Of a stretch of 26,673 bases of DNA, positions 7,660-16,434 are shown piece after piece. This stretch comes from Clostridia bacterium (GTDB lineage: Bacteria > Bacillota_A > Clostridia > Christensenellales > UBA1242), in NCBI GenBank assembly GCA_017454425.1, contig JAFTCZ010000057.1:1-26673 (forward strand), read 5' to 3'. The notes under the pieces are model-generated. The model saw only the letters and a list, made by a program, of their open reading frames with translations, was not told the origin of the DNA and searched no databases. A program made the translations under genes and the position numbers. Position 1 is the stretch's first letter. Each line of letters opens with the position of its first letter.

Positions 7660-8970
7660 TTACGAATCACTAGCCGTCATATTAGCACCAATCATTTGTA
7701 CACAAACAGACTTCATTGATGCACTGCTAGAAAGACTTATGCTAGTAAGCCTGCAAACAAGCGTGTCGGTGTTTCCTGTGGCCGTAAAAACATAAGAAAG
7801 TGAATGTTCGGTCGTGATTGTTGTTTTATCCACCATTTCATTAATGACATTTGTGCCATTTATTCTCATGTAAATAGAGGCAAGACCTGTTGTATCAGTT
7901 TTGTCTGGATTGTTTATAATACGCGTTTGCATGGTAATTAATATTTTTGTTCCTGCTGGCGCAGTAAATGTGCATATATTTTCGTCATATGTTCGTGCCG
8001 CTGCAACAGGTGAACTAAAGTGATTTATATACCTCGAATAAAATGTCGGAGCACCACCACCTCCACCACTTGCACTAATAACTCCATTTTCTATGCTAAT
8101 ATTTGTGCCTGCCGTCAAAGTGTTTTGCTTTGTCGCGAGTTCGTCGTACACACACTTTGCACTAGGATATTGTGCATCTGTGCTATTTGATGAAATTGAA
8201 GTCACTTTGTTTGATGAATTTTCTTTTGTTGACAATTCAGCATAAACACCACCACTTTTTACGGGGTTTGTGCTGTTTTGTGTTGGCGTATCATCAAAAG
8301 TAAGCGAGTTTTGCTTGTTTGACAACGCTGTGTACACTCCCCCACTAGTAACAGGGTTTTGGCTTGCGTTTGTTGGCGCATTGTCAAAAGTAAGTGTGTC
8401 TTGTTTTCCTTGCAGTGCCGAATATACCCCTCCGCTTGTAACAGGATTTGTGCTGGCACTTGTGGGTGATACATCAAATGTAAGCACATTTTGTTTTGTT
8501 GACAAAGCATCAAAAATCGCGCCACTTGTTGTGGGATTGGTGCTGTTTTGCGTAGGGGCATTATCAAAAGTTAAAACATTTTGTTTGTTTGATAACGCCG
8601 CATATACACCACCGCTAGTAACAGGGTTTTGGCTTGCGCTTGTTGGTGTATTATCAAAAGTTAAGGCATTTTGTTTTGTCGCAAGCCCGTCATATACACA
8701 TTTTGCGCTTGGATATTGTACATCTGTACAAGAGTTATTTAGGCTTGTCACCTTGTTTGTTTTATCTTCTTTGCCAGAGATGGCAGAAGAATATGATGAG
8801 ACGGTGTTAGATAATGTTCCTACTGTATTAGACAAAGTGCCCACGGTGTTTTGCAAATTACCAACTGTTGTATTTATTTGGGTATTGTGTTTTGCAGATG
8901 ATTTGACATGCAAATCAAACCTATCTTCCAAATCTTGTATTTGCTCTTTTGTTTCTGCCAATGTTTGCAT
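7660..8970 (-). CDS. Tail fibre / receptor-binding protein with 30-residue repeats
   Basis: A 436-residue protein in three parts. Residues 1-65 form a heptad-like N-terminus with the repeated unit NTVGTLS. Residues 72-283 are seven 30-residue units: five of the form KQNxLTFDxxPTxxSxNPVTSGGVYxAL, bracketed by two units of the form NKVTSxxxxxTDxQYPSAKCVYD. After a Gly-rich linker (301-306), residues 309-436 are a probable beta-sandwich tip. KQ(N/D/E) recurs at residues 99, 129, 159, 189, 219 and 249. Such repeats are common in fibres of Firmicute phages, and the C-terminal domain probably binds the host surface. The ATG at 8970 is supported by a GGAGA site. It follows the propeller protein by nine bases. 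Confidence 0.85.
   Translation of the reverse strand: MQTLAETKEQIQDLEDRFDLHVKSSAKHNTQINTTVGNLQNTVGTLSNTVGTLSNTVSSYSSAISGKEDKTNKVTSLNNSCTDVQYPSAKCVYDGLATKQNALTFDNTPTSASQNPVTSGGVYAALSNKQNVLTFDNAPTQNSTNPTTSGAIFDALSTKQNVLTFDVSPTSASTNPVTSGGVYSALQGKQDTLTFDNAPTNASQNPVTSGGVYTALSNKQNSLTFDDTPTQNSTNPVKSGGVYAELSTKENSSNKVTSISSNSTDAQYPSAKCVYDELATKQNTLTAGTNISIENGVISASGGGGGAPTFYSRYINHFSSPVAAARTYDENICTFTAPAGTKILITMQTRIINNPDKTDTTGLASIYMRINGTNVINEMVDKTTITTEHSLSYVFTATGNTDTLVCRLTSISLSSSASMKSVCVQMIGANMTASDS
8122..8757 (-). repeat. Seven tandem 90-bp coding repeats in the tail-fibre gene
   Basis: The DNA encoding residues 72-283 of the fibre is built from 90-bp units. The core of five lies at 8227-8676; the outer two, at 8668-8757 and 8122-8211, share the YPSAKCVYD type. 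The exact 30-residue period is visible in the protein. Such arrays can gain or lose units by recombination and so change shaft length. Confidence 0.85.
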
Positions 8971-8979
8971 GTTTTTCTC

Positions 8980-10485
8980 CTATACAATAGTTGTTTTTAG
9001 TGTTGGGGGTTTTATATCAGCAGTGGCTTGATCGCTGCTTAAAACTATATTAAAAGTCTTGCACCTAATGTTTAGTTTGTATTTTTGTGGTGAATTTGAG
9101 GCTGAGACTGAAAAATTGTAAGTTGTGGTATCTGTATTTATTGTTAATTGAGCATTTGTTGCAGAAGTTATGTAAATTTCGTTTAGAACTTTTTGCTTGT
9201 TTGGATAACCCAAATCGGTGTTTGGTGATTGCCAATACTTGTGGGTTGCAACACCTTGCACTTGCCCACTGTGATCAACTTGCAACAATACATTTTGTTT
9301 TCCGTCAGTGTTAAGACAGCAAACCATTCTTGAAAATGTTTTTGTTTGAACATTTAACAAAAGCGAGATGTCAACACCTCTTAAGATATTGATTTGCCCA
9401 GAATTGATGTCATATTCTAACAGCACATTGTTTATATAACTTGAGTTTTCGCAACCCACCGCCGTGCTATCACCAAAATTCATTTTGCAAGCCAAATAAT
9501 ATTTCCCGTCCAAAAACGCACCAACCGAATTGTCGTTTTCTACATTTTCAAAGAATTTATCTAGCCCCGTGTTAATTTTTCTCATACTAGAGCCATCAAA
9601 CAAATAAATGCCATCTTTGCACAGCATAATGATACAACTGCCACAGTGCACAGCACTTTTGTCATAAATTTTGCCTGTTGAAAGATAAAGATTGCGAACA
9701 ACAAAGTCTTCTTGTTCTCCCCAAGCGGATACACGAGTTATCCCATAATCACGAATGATATATAGGTAATTATTCCATTCAATAAGCTTATTAAGTGCTC
9801 CTCGCTCGTCAGAAATTTCGATATAACCGCCATCTTGCAGGTTTTCTTCCCAATTTCGGGGGTCTAGATCATCACTAAAATAAAGCTTTTTCTTATCTCC
9901 TATTGATGTGGCAAACAATCTTCCGGCATGCAAGGCTAAAGACGAAACACTTGGGGCGTTGGCATAATTATGAAAATAATTAATACTATCCCATGTATAA
10001 AGGCCGTCTTGGGCATTTGTGCTGCAGAAAATCATACAATCCTTTTGGTCAAGACGATAATTTATGCCTACCGGCTGACCACTAAACTGAACTTCTTCGA
10101 CCTCAGAAAAACCTGATGGTGTGTCCATATTTGTGCAATAAAACTTTTGGTTGTCACCATAAATAACCAACAAGGGCTGCATAGCATTGCCGTTGTAGTC
10201 ATATCTTTGATAATGCCAAACATTTTTTATACTGGCAACAGCATTGGGCACGGCATAGGTTTTTGTATAGTTAGTTCCAAACAAAGTGTATGGTGTTGTT
10301 AATGCGCTTAATCCCAACCCATGACGCAAAGCACCCGAATTTGTATCAAAATTATAGGTTTTTACTGCATAGTTTAGGGGCAAAACGCTTTCACTTTTAA
10401 CCGAATTTACACCACCACTAAAGTCACTAAGTGTAACATTAAGTACAGTTTGGTTTTTGTATGGTGTTTTTTCACTGTACAACAT
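8980..10485 (-). CDS. Phage tail/neck beta-propeller protein, P22 gp10 or T7 gp12-like
   Basis: A 501-residue protein. The N-terminal motif DFSGGVNSVKSE with LPLNYAVKTYNFD and GALRHGLGLS is typical of the stabilisation or nozzle proteins of short-tailed phages. Then follow blade-like repeats with aromatic-Asp motifs (KLYFSDDLDPRNWEE, GDNQKFYC, KDGIYLFDGSSMRKI). The ATG at 10485 overlaps the previous gene's stop (TGATG); a TTG one codon earlier is also possible. Family knowledge: P22 gp10 or T7 gp12 sits below the portal and seals packaged DNA, forming the distal tail tube. It follows a gp4-like connector and precedes the fibre, which fits that job. The exact family name is inferred from motif and order. 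Confidence 0.75.
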   Translation of the reverse strand: MLYSEKTPYKNQTVLNVTLSDFSGGVNSVKSESVLPLNYAVKTYNFDTNSGALRHGLGLSALTTPYTLFGTNYTKTYAVPNAVASIKNVWHYQRYDYNGNAMQPLLVIYGDNQKFYCTNMDTPSGFSEVEEVQFSGQPVGINYRLDQKDCMIFCSTNAQDGLYTWDSINYFHNYANAPSVSSLALHAGRLFATSIGDKKKLYFSDDLDPRNWEENLQDGGYIEISDERGALNKLIEWNNYLYIIRDYGITRVSAWGEQEDFVVRNLYLSTGKIYDKSAVHCGSCIIMLCKDGIYLFDGSSMRKINTGLDKFFENVENDNSVGAFLDGKYYLACKMNFGDSTAVGCENSSYINNVLLEYDINSGQINILRGVDISLLLNVQTKTFSRMVCCLNTDGKQNVLLQVDHSGQVQGVATHKYWQSPNTDLGYPNKQKVLNEIYITSATNAQLTINTDTTTYNFSVSASNSPQKYKLNIRCKTFNIVLSSDQATADIKPPTLKTTIV

Positions 10486-11057
10486 CAAAACCAGCTCCTT
10501 TTATCTATATAAAGGGTATGACGCGAGCGCGAAGCCATTAATATTGAACGCTCAAACATGTTGCTCCAGGCCGTACTTTCGGTGTAAAGCCCCTCAAAAA
10601 GATAATATCGTGACACAGCCCCCATAGCCACCATTCGAACACTTACCAAATTGGCAACAACATCTAACTCATCATTTAATGCCTCAACAAAATCTGGCTG
10701 ATAGCAAAAACTTACAACAATATTTTTGCTGCTTGTGGTAAAGTATTCGGGATAAGAACAAAAACGCAATTTTGTGTTTGTGTTTTTATCAACCACTTTT
10801 AATATTTGCAACAAAGTGTTTTCGAACAAGTTGTAACTATAAACCATATTCTCACTTGTAAGGGTTTGTGTACTTTTAAGAGGAAAATAAGAGATGCCAA
10901 GAGATTGCACAACATCATTTATTGCTGTTAGATATGTATTAATTGTGTCTTGCTGAAGCTGAGTTGGTTCAGTTTGACCACCAAAACTTGTTGTTTCTAG
11001 CAAATCTTTGTGACCAAGATACTGTGCCATAAGTTTGGCTACATCTAATGCTTTCAT
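10485..11057 (-). CDS. Head-tail connector / tail accessory protein
   Basis: A 190-residue, mainly helical protein beginning MKALDVAKLMAQYLG. The ATG at 11057 is chosen because GGAGGA lies six bases upstream; a farther in-frame start at 11099 has no site. The N-terminal helix, a central mixed segment and the C-terminal helix with many Ser/Arg residues (ILMASRSRHTLYIDKRSW) fit P22 gp4/T7 gp11-type adaptors that bind the portal after packaging. No enzyme motif is visible. It overlaps the gp10-like gene at its stop. Its position directly before the gp10-like protein is the main support; the family match is inferred. Confidence 0.6.
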   Translation of the reverse strand: MKALDVAKLMAQYLGHKDLLETTSFGGQTEPTQLQQDTINTYLTAINDVVQSLGISYFPLKSTQTLTSENMVYSYNLFENTLLQILKVVDKNTNTKLRFCSYPEYFTTSSKNIVVSFCYQPDFVEALNDELDVVANLVSVRMVAMGAVSRYYLFEGLYTESTAWSNMFERSILMASRSRHTLYIDKRSWF

Positions 11058-11073
11058 GCAAAATCCTCCTTTG

Positions 11074-11445
11074 TTAAACAAAACGGGTGGTATAAGCATC
11101 GTTTATATTATCGTGATTTTTTAGATAATCAAAAGTTTCGCCAAGTTTTGCATGCATTTCATCATCAAGCACTCGGCGTTGTTCTTTTTGCAAGGCCTCA
11201 TTTTGGCAAGCAATTTCATCAAGCAATTTGTCAATATTTTGTTTGCGTGTTTTGAAAACTTTTGAAATAACACGACTATCTAATTCTCCATCTACGGTTA
11301 GACAAAAAGTGTCTAGATATTGCTGGCTATTGTGAACCTCAAACCTATTGCAATCTGTGTTGTAAACAACAAAGTATGCAGGGTCTATTTCACAAAGTCG
11401 CCTTGATATATCAAATGTATCACTATATATACGAATTTTTGACAT
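11074..11445 (-). CDS. Small phage protein with charged helical C-terminus, unknown
   Basis: A 123-residue protein. Residues 1-50 (RIYSDTFDISRRLCEIDPAYFVVYN...RFEVHN) look like a small alpha/beta domain, and residues 60-115 are a charged helix. The ATG at 11445 has GGAGGG just upstream. I recall similar small proteins beside capsid genes in clostridial prophages but cannot give a function. It is separated from capsid gene 2 by an 87-base gap full of palindromes, which is the longest gap in this stretch of the block, so it may be expressed differently from the capsid genes. A head-completion or regulatory role is possible. Confidence 0.65.
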   Translation of the reverse strand: MSKIRIYSDTFDISRRLCEIDPAYFVVYNTDCNRFEVHNSQQYLDTFCLTVDGELDSRVISKVFKTRKQNIDKLLDEIACQNEALQKEQRRVLDDEMHAKLGETFDYLKNHDNINDAYTTRFV

Positions 11446-11470
11446 ATACCCTCCGTTTTTTGTTATATAT

Positions 11471-11551
11471 GTGCATAGTACTTATGCATAACACTATGCA
11501 TAGTACTATGTTTTGTATACATAATTTTAATACTATGCACTTGTTATGCAC
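11471..11551. repeat. Cluster of TGCATAGTA palindromes between capsid gene 2 and the next gene
   Basis: Three copies of TGCATAGTA occur at 11472-11480 and 11497-11505 (plus, 25 bp apart, extending to TGCATAGTACT) and 11531-11539 (inverted, where TACTATGCAC at 11531-11540 is the exact reverse complement of 11471-11480). Nested palindromes are ACTATGCATAGT (11493-11504), CATAGTACTATG (11499-11510) and TTATGCATAA (11482-11491). The right end runs into the last codons of capsid gene 2 (stop at 11533). No T-run follows on the minus strand, so it is not a simple terminator; operator sites or an mRNA-processing structure are possible. Confidence 0.7.
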
Positions 11552-12708
11552 TTTGTAACAGCGCATGGTTTATCACAAATAAGGTCTGCATATTTAACTA
11601 ATGTAGCGGTGTGAACAGGATAACCTTCTTTTTGACGAAGTATTTGACCTTTGTCGTTTGACAACCATTCCCAGTCACACAATTCATGAATTTCAAACAA
11701 GTTTGTGTTTATGATGTACATGCTTCCCTCTTCAACAAATCGGTCAGCAATCATAGGCACACCATTGACCGAAACTGCAGTAAAACCACCAGCAACATTA
11801 ACTACATCAGTATTGATTCGTGTGTTTAATAAAAGTGATATGTACTTTTGCCTCATATCATATGACATCAAAATCATATTTGGGTTGCTGCCATAATAAA
11901 CAGATTGTTTGTCAATTTCGTCAATCAACACACCTTCGGTGTATTGGTTTGAAGTTTTTGACACAAGACGACCTTGCAAATATTTTGTGCTTGACTTTGT
12001 GTTTCCGTACAAAGAAGTTATGTTGTTGTCAAATATTGCGCCAAGACCTGTTAGTTCTTTGTCTTTGCTGTTGTGTGCGTACATGGTATAAGTTTTGTTA
12101 TTGTTCCATGTTTCGCTGAAGGCTATTGAAAGTGTAATTGTTTTGTTTGGTATGTTCCAATCAATTATTCTTGCACCACTCATGGCACTTGCAATGGTGC
12201 CATCTACATAAACATCAACAGCCATTCCTATCATAAGATTATTTACACTATCAACAGTCATAGTTGCTGTGTTTTTTGTGGCACTTGAGATTGTACACAA
12301 CAATCCACTACCATTGCCCAATGCCATACGCGACATGTTAAACTTTCCTGCCTCGATAAGGCCTTGCATCTCGCTTTCCAAAAGGTTAACAAAAGCGCCC
12401 TTATCACTACTTGAGGCACGGATAGCCTTGTCGGTTAACTCAATCTTACCATACAAGTTTTTTAGGCTTGTTTTTAAGGTAAGATAACCATTTTCACTAC
12501 TATTTGGCAAGCCACCTGTTTCGGTGCCTGCACCAATTCCTCCGCTAAATGCTACGGCAACAAGCTTTTCGACTTGTTTTCCTACAACACTTGCTGTGCT
12601 GTGCTGAAGGCTAGCCAAAAACGGATTAACATTTGTGTTTAATTGATTTGCAACTACACCCAAATACATGTTTTTGAGTGCGTTGTCTGCTGTTGTTAAG
12701 CTAATCAT
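11533..12708 (-). CDS. Major capsid protein, copy 2
   Basis: A 391-residue protein clearly homologous to the 390-residue protein just upstream. Shared landmarks are MISL, YLGV, KLV near residue 50, LPNS-EN, LTDKAIRASSSDKGAF (about residues 92-107), the long helix ending FNMSRMALGNGSG, and a C-terminal CDWEWLSND...TATLVKYADLIC. In the last 45 aligned residues up to LIC I count 31 identities. The pattern of an acidic spine helix followed by a G-(N/D)-GSG turn fits an HK97-fold coat protein of a short-tailed phage. ATG 12708 is preceded by GGAGGA, which contains the stop of copy 1. The final residues (DKPCAVTKCITSA) differ from copy 1. Whether both copies enter the shell, or one is minor or decorates it, is unknown. 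Confidence 0.8.
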   Translation of the reverse strand: MISLTTADNALKNMYLGVVANQLNTNVNPFLASLQHSTASVVGKQVEKLVAVAFSGGIGAGTETGGLPNSSENGYLTLKTSLKNLYGKIELTDKAIRASSSDKGAFVNLLESEMQGLIEAGKFNMSRMALGNGSGLLCTISSATKNTATMTVDSVNNLMIGMAVDVYVDGTIASAMSGARIIDWNIPNKTITLSIAFSETWNNNKTYTMYAHNSKDKELTGLGAIFDNNITSLYGNTKSSTKYLQGRLVSKTSNQYTEGVLIDEIDKQSVYYGSNPNMILMSYDMRQKYISLLLNTRINTDVVNVAGGFTAVSVNGVPMIADRFVEEGSMYIINTNLFEIHELCDWEWLSNDKGQILRQKEGYPVHTATLVKYADLICDKPCAVTKCITSA

Positions 12709-12717
12709 ATTGTCCTC

Positions 12718-13890
12718 CTATTGTATGCCTTTTATTATGCCTTGCCCATTTGGTCGTGAGCAGATAAGATCGGCATATTTGACCAAAGTTGCGGTGAATA
12801 TTGCATAGTTTTCTTTTTGTTTGAGTATGCTTCCATCTTCGTTTGTTAACCATTCCCAATCACAAAGTTGATGCATTGTAAAGTCGCTTGTATTAACAAA
12901 CAACATCGAATCACTGTCACCAAATTTATAATTGCATACAGGCAAACCATTGAAAGACAAGGTTGTTACTCCACCTTTAAGGTTGGCAAAGTCAATATTT
13001 TTGCGGTATGCTAGTAATGAGTTAACAAGTTTTAATCTTGCATCACGGCCAGCAAAAATCATATCAATGTGACCATTTGATTGCATTTCAATTTGGTCTA
13101 TTGCGCCTTGCATAAATTGTTCGTTAAATGTTTCGTTATTGGCCATTGTGTGAATGTAAGGGCACAAAGAAACATAATTAGAACGAGTCAAGCCATACAA
13201 AGTTTGGTTTGAATCAAAAAGCGCACCAACGCCAGTAATTTCGGCATCTTTTGCATTTGCAAAATAAACATGATAATCTTTTGTGTTGTCAACAGTTATG
13301 TTTGCCATGCTGGCATCTAGATAAATTTTGTTTGTATTGTTATCAATATCTTTTATGCGAGCATTTGAAAGAATTTTTGTGCTTTCTTCGTAAACATCTA
13401 CACTCATACCAACAAAATATCTTGCGATATGAGAGACGGTAATTGTATCATTTGTTGTATCTAATGTTACATCCAAATCTAACGCGCCCGAACCATCACC
13501 ATACATCATGCGAGCAAGGTTAAACTTGCTTGAAGCAAGCAGTGATGACATTTCGGCGTCCAAAAGATTGATAAAAGCTCCTTTATCGGTGCTTGAAGCA
13601 CGAATGGCCTTGTCGGTTATTTCAAGCGTTCCAAACAAGTTTTTTAAGGTGCTTGTAAAATTGAGGTATTTGTTTTCGGCACTATTTGGTAGTGCATCGC
13701 TTTCATCACTTGCGCAAAAACCTCCGTTAATGCCAAAAGGCACTAGTTTGATGATGTTGCGACCATAAACATTTGTGCTAGATTGTTTAATCTTTGACAA
13801 CAAAGGGTCGGTTTCGTTGTTTAGTTGAGTGCTAAGGACGCCCAAATAGACATCTTTTAGCGCCGCCTGAGCGGATTGCAAACTAATCAT
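12718..13890 (-). CDS. Major capsid protein, copy 1
   Basis: A 390-residue coat protein directly after the scaffold gene, the canonical slot for a major capsid gene. It shows MISLQSAQAALKDVYLGV, GINGGFCASDE, LPNSAENKYL, LEITDKAIRASSTDKGAF and FNLARMMYGDGSG, the same landmarks as copy 2. The ATG at 13890 follows AGGAG. The two copies differ most in residues about 140-330, which correspond to peripheral loops in HK97-type folds, and are best conserved in the N-terminal third and C-terminal tail. Duplicate coat genes in tandem are unusual and suggest a mixed shell, size variation, or diversification of one copy. Confidence 0.85.
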   Translation of the reverse strand: MISLQSAQAALKDVYLGVLSTQLNNETDPLLSKIKQSSTNVYGRNIIKLVPFGINGGFCASDESDALPNSAENKYLNFTSTLKNLFGTLEITDKAIRASSTDKGAFINLLDAEMSSLLASSKFNLARMMYGDGSGALDLDVTLDTTNDTITVSHIARYFVGMSVDVYEESTKILSNARIKDIDNNTNKIYLDASMANITVDNTKDYHVYFANAKDAEITGVGALFDSNQTLYGLTRSNYVSLCPYIHTMANNETFNEQFMQGAIDQIEMQSNGHIDMIFAGRDARLKLVNSLLAYRKNIDFANLKGGVTTLSFNGLPVCNYKFGDSDSMLFVNTSDFTMHQLCDWEWLTNEDGSILKQKENYAIFTATLVKYADLICSRPNGQGIIKGIQ

Positions 13891-13899
13891 AAAATTCTC

Positions 13900-14544
13900 C
13901 TAATCAAAATATTTTTGGGCCAGAATTTTTGCCTCGCTCAGAGTCTTTGGTGTGACATGGTCCTCACCAAAATTTGCTACTAACTCGGGCATAATTTCTG
14001 GTATGCTGTCATGTTTGTTAAGAGAATAAACATAATCTCTGATAATTTTGTTTTTTATATTTTCATCACTGAAGATATATTTTTCTAAAAACGCTTCGTC
14101 TTTTGATAATTCTTGCATGTTTTTTGCGCTTTTTTCTAACATTTTGGCATATGCGACATACAAAGGAGAAGCACTTGACTGCACTTCTTTGTCTTCTATT
14201 AGCATTTGGGCTAGTTCCCTTTTTTGTTCATCAGAAATATTGCGTTCTCTAAAAAACTCATCAACATCATGTTGCCAATTTTCATTTTGCAAAAATGGCA
14301 AATCTTCATTGGGTGTTGATGTGTTTTGTGTTTCATTAACAGCGTTTGGCGGGGTGACGGTTGTCTCCTTGTCGCCAATAGATTTTTGCAATTTCGCCAA
14401 CTCTTGTGATTTTCGTGTAAATTCTCCGCGCAAGCTATCATAAGATTTTTTTAATGCCTCAACATCACGAAAAGTTTCCAAATCAACATTTTGTTCTTGT
14501 TGTTCTGTTTTTTCTTCTTTGGGGTCTTGTACTTCTTGTTCCAT
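13900..14544 (-). CDS. Capsid scaffolding / assembly protein
   Basis: A 214-residue, very acidic, Gln/Glu/Lys-rich protein. Residues 1-60 include a coiled coil (KKSYDSLRGEFTRKSQELAKLQKSI); the middle is a low-complexity Thr/Pro/Asn linker; and the C-terminal half holds more helices ending in a basic/hydrophobic tail (LSEAKILAQKYFD). Location between portal and capsid genes, length and composition match scaffolding proteins that guide procapsid assembly and then leave. The ATG at 14544 lies two bases after the portal stop. The stop falls within the ribosome site of capsid copy 1, so expression is tightly coupled. No protease motif is visible. Confidence 0.75.
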   Translation of the reverse strand: MEQEVQDPKEEKTEQQEQNVDLETFRDVEALKKSYDSLRGEFTRKSQELAKLQKSIGDKETTVTPPNAVNETQNTSTPNEDLPFLQNENWQHDVDEFFRERNISDEQKRELAQMLIEDKEVQSSASPLYVAYAKMLEKSAKNMQELSKDEAFLEKYIFSDENIKNKIIRDYVYSLNKHDSIPEIMPELVANFGEDHVTPKTLSEAKILAQKYFD

Positions 14545-14545
14545 T

Positions 14546-16432
14546 TTACTCTCCTGTGTTTTCTGTCATTTGTGTTAGTTTTTTATATTGTTTGTGCAAA
14601 CGAATATGCTCAATCATTTTTTGCTTTATATTTTTGTTGTGACGGCACATGTTTTCAAAATCTTTGCTTAACATGAATGCTGTGTGTGTTTGAATGTGCA
14701 AATCGTGGTCATGAATTTCGCTTACTTCGCATTCTTCACCTTCACCAAAGGCAATATTTTCGCGCCTTGCGCACTCAACCTGAAGTGTGTTATTATCAAG
14801 CATATTTTCCCACATGCCAAAGCCCAAAAGTTCTAACGCTTTTGTTTTTAAGGCATTGTCCATTTTCCCTTGATCATTTGTAAATAAGCCAGATTTTAAC
14901 AATTCCATAAGCATATTGCGTCTTTGAGCCAAGGTTTCGTTCATTTCATTTTTAATTGTGACAATAACATCATCTGAAGTGATATTTGAAGAATTCCAAT
15001 AAAATACGCCTGCGTCATTATCATTTGCAATCAAACTTACACGCCTGGTGCTTGCAAATTGTTTATAAAGCCTTAAGATGTGTTTTGCTATTGTTTTGAT
15101 GGCGTTTATAATGCTTTCGCTGCTAGATGTTATGCGAATATTCTCTTGGTCAAGTAACAACTCAATTGCAGTACCACTCATCCCGCTTATTGCCGAAAAA
15201 TTTGAGCCTATCCAATCACTAATTCCGCTAATTGACAAAAATTCATTGCTAAGGCGGTCTTCTTCATTGCTAAAATCGGCCGGAACACTTTCGCTTGCAA
15301 GCATACGCGGAGCGTTTGAGCCCTGACGATAAACAAGTATTTTGCCCGGTGACAATCCTTCGTCTTCTAGGTTTTCGATATCCACCGAGCCATCTTCAAC
15401 TGTCATAACACCCATTGCAATACGATTTAAGAACTCGTGCTTGCGGTTTTTGACCGCATTGTATGCGCGCTGCACTGGTATTATGCGATCTATTATGCAA
15501 GAACCCCAAAAAAGTGATGGTTGGTCAATAGACACTTGTCTTACAAAAGGCAATCCCCTTTCTCCGTTTTCCAAATTTTTGTAAGGCAAATCACCAACAT
15601 AAACAAGTTGATCGCCCGCTACAACTTCTATTCGACCATTTGGATAGGTTGTACTTGGCATTGTATAACGCTCGATAACAAGTGCCTGATTGTGTTTTGC
15701 TGTTTTGCAAACCTTTGCGATACTAGATAAATATCCAAGTCCGCCAACAACCTGCGAGTTTGACAAATTGAAGGTGTCGATGTCTTCACCTTTTATCTCT
15801 ACGCCCCAAACCTGTTTGATTACATCAACATCAAAAGCGCGTACATGCATAATACTTCGGCAACTTGATATGTCTTTGTTTGTGTTGCTGTCTGGAAAAA
15901 TTTCAAACGGACTGCAAGGCACAATATCAATATCACCCTGACAAATTTTATGAGATTGGTCATCTATGCCAAGAATGGCACCTTTTTTGTCATTCCACAC
16001 AATTTTGTAAAAACCTGTTCCACAAATTTCGCTCCAGCGTGTAACCTCGCTTATTATGTTGTTAAATCCTAGGCGATTTGCTGTACTTTCTAAAATATTT
16101 TTGCAAAGTTTTGCATTTGCAACATCATCTTCTTGAGTACTTGATGGCTGCACAGACATTTGTGTGCGAACCCTTGCAAGCTTTGCAAGACGAACATCAA
16201 TAATTGGTGCTATGTGGTTGTAAACTTCTCGTTCTTGCCAAAAATATTGTTTGTCAAAATCATCAATATTGTCTTGGCTGTTTATTCCGCAATATTGATT
16301 TCCCATCAAAAAGTTTATATTTAATTGCCATTGCGCCTCAAACGGCTTGCGCTCTTCTTTGCGTCTTTGATAATCTTTTTTGATTTGTTCTACCAAATCT
16401 TTGTCATTTTGTATAAGTTTTGTATTTTTCAT
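14546..16432 (-). CDS. Portal protein, P22-like
   Basis: A 628-residue protein. Landmarks include an N-terminal basic helix (DYQRRKEERKPFEAQWQLNINFLMGNQY), VYNHIAPIIDVRLAKLARV, the acidic segment DIVPCSPFEIFPD, a wing region, and the stem/clip residues SGISDWIGSNFSAISGMSGTAIELLLDQENIR, typical of portals of P22-type and related short-tailed phages. It forms the dodecameric ring through which terminase pumps DNA. The length suits P22 (725) or shorter relatives. AGAGGT lies six bases before ATG 16432 and overlaps the end of the Cys4 mini-gene. The C-terminal 60 residues are His-rich and charged, like a barrel extension. It is a strong family call. Confidence 0.9.
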   Translation of the reverse strand: MKNTKLIQNDKDLVEQIKKDYQRRKEERKPFEAQWQLNINFLMGNQYCGINSQDNIDDFDKQYFWQEREVYNHIAPIIDVRLAKLARVRTQMSVQPSSTQEDDVANAKLCKNILESTANRLGFNNIISEVTRWSEICGTGFYKIVWNDKKGAILGIDDQSHKICQGDIDIVPCSPFEIFPDSNTNKDISSCRSIMHVRAFDVDVIKQVWGVEIKGEDIDTFNLSNSQVVGGLGYLSSIAKVCKTAKHNQALVIERYTMPSTTYPNGRIEVVAGDQLVYVGDLPYKNLENGERGLPFVRQVSIDQPSLFWGSCIIDRIIPVQRAYNAVKNRKHEFLNRIAMGVMTVEDGSVDIENLEDEGLSPGKILVYRQGSNAPRMLASESVPADFSNEEDRLSNEFLSISGISDWIGSNFSAISGMSGTAIELLLDQENIRITSSSESIINAIKTIAKHILRLYKQFASTRRVSLIANDNDAGVFYWNSSNITSDDVIVTIKNEMNETLAQRRNMLMELLKSGLFTNDQGKMDNALKTKALELLGFGMWENMLDNNTLQVECARRENIAFGEGEECEVSEIHDHDLHIQTHTAFMLSKDFENMCRHNKNIKQKMIEHIRLHKQYKKLTQMTENTGE

Positions 16433-16434
16433 AA

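Noticed and set aside
8270..9031. Long plus-strand open frame opposite the tail-fibre gene (253 codons)
   Set aside because: It mirrors the 90-bp repeats of the fibre on the other strand, starts without a ribosome site, and has repeated low-complexity composition. It is a shadow of the real gene.
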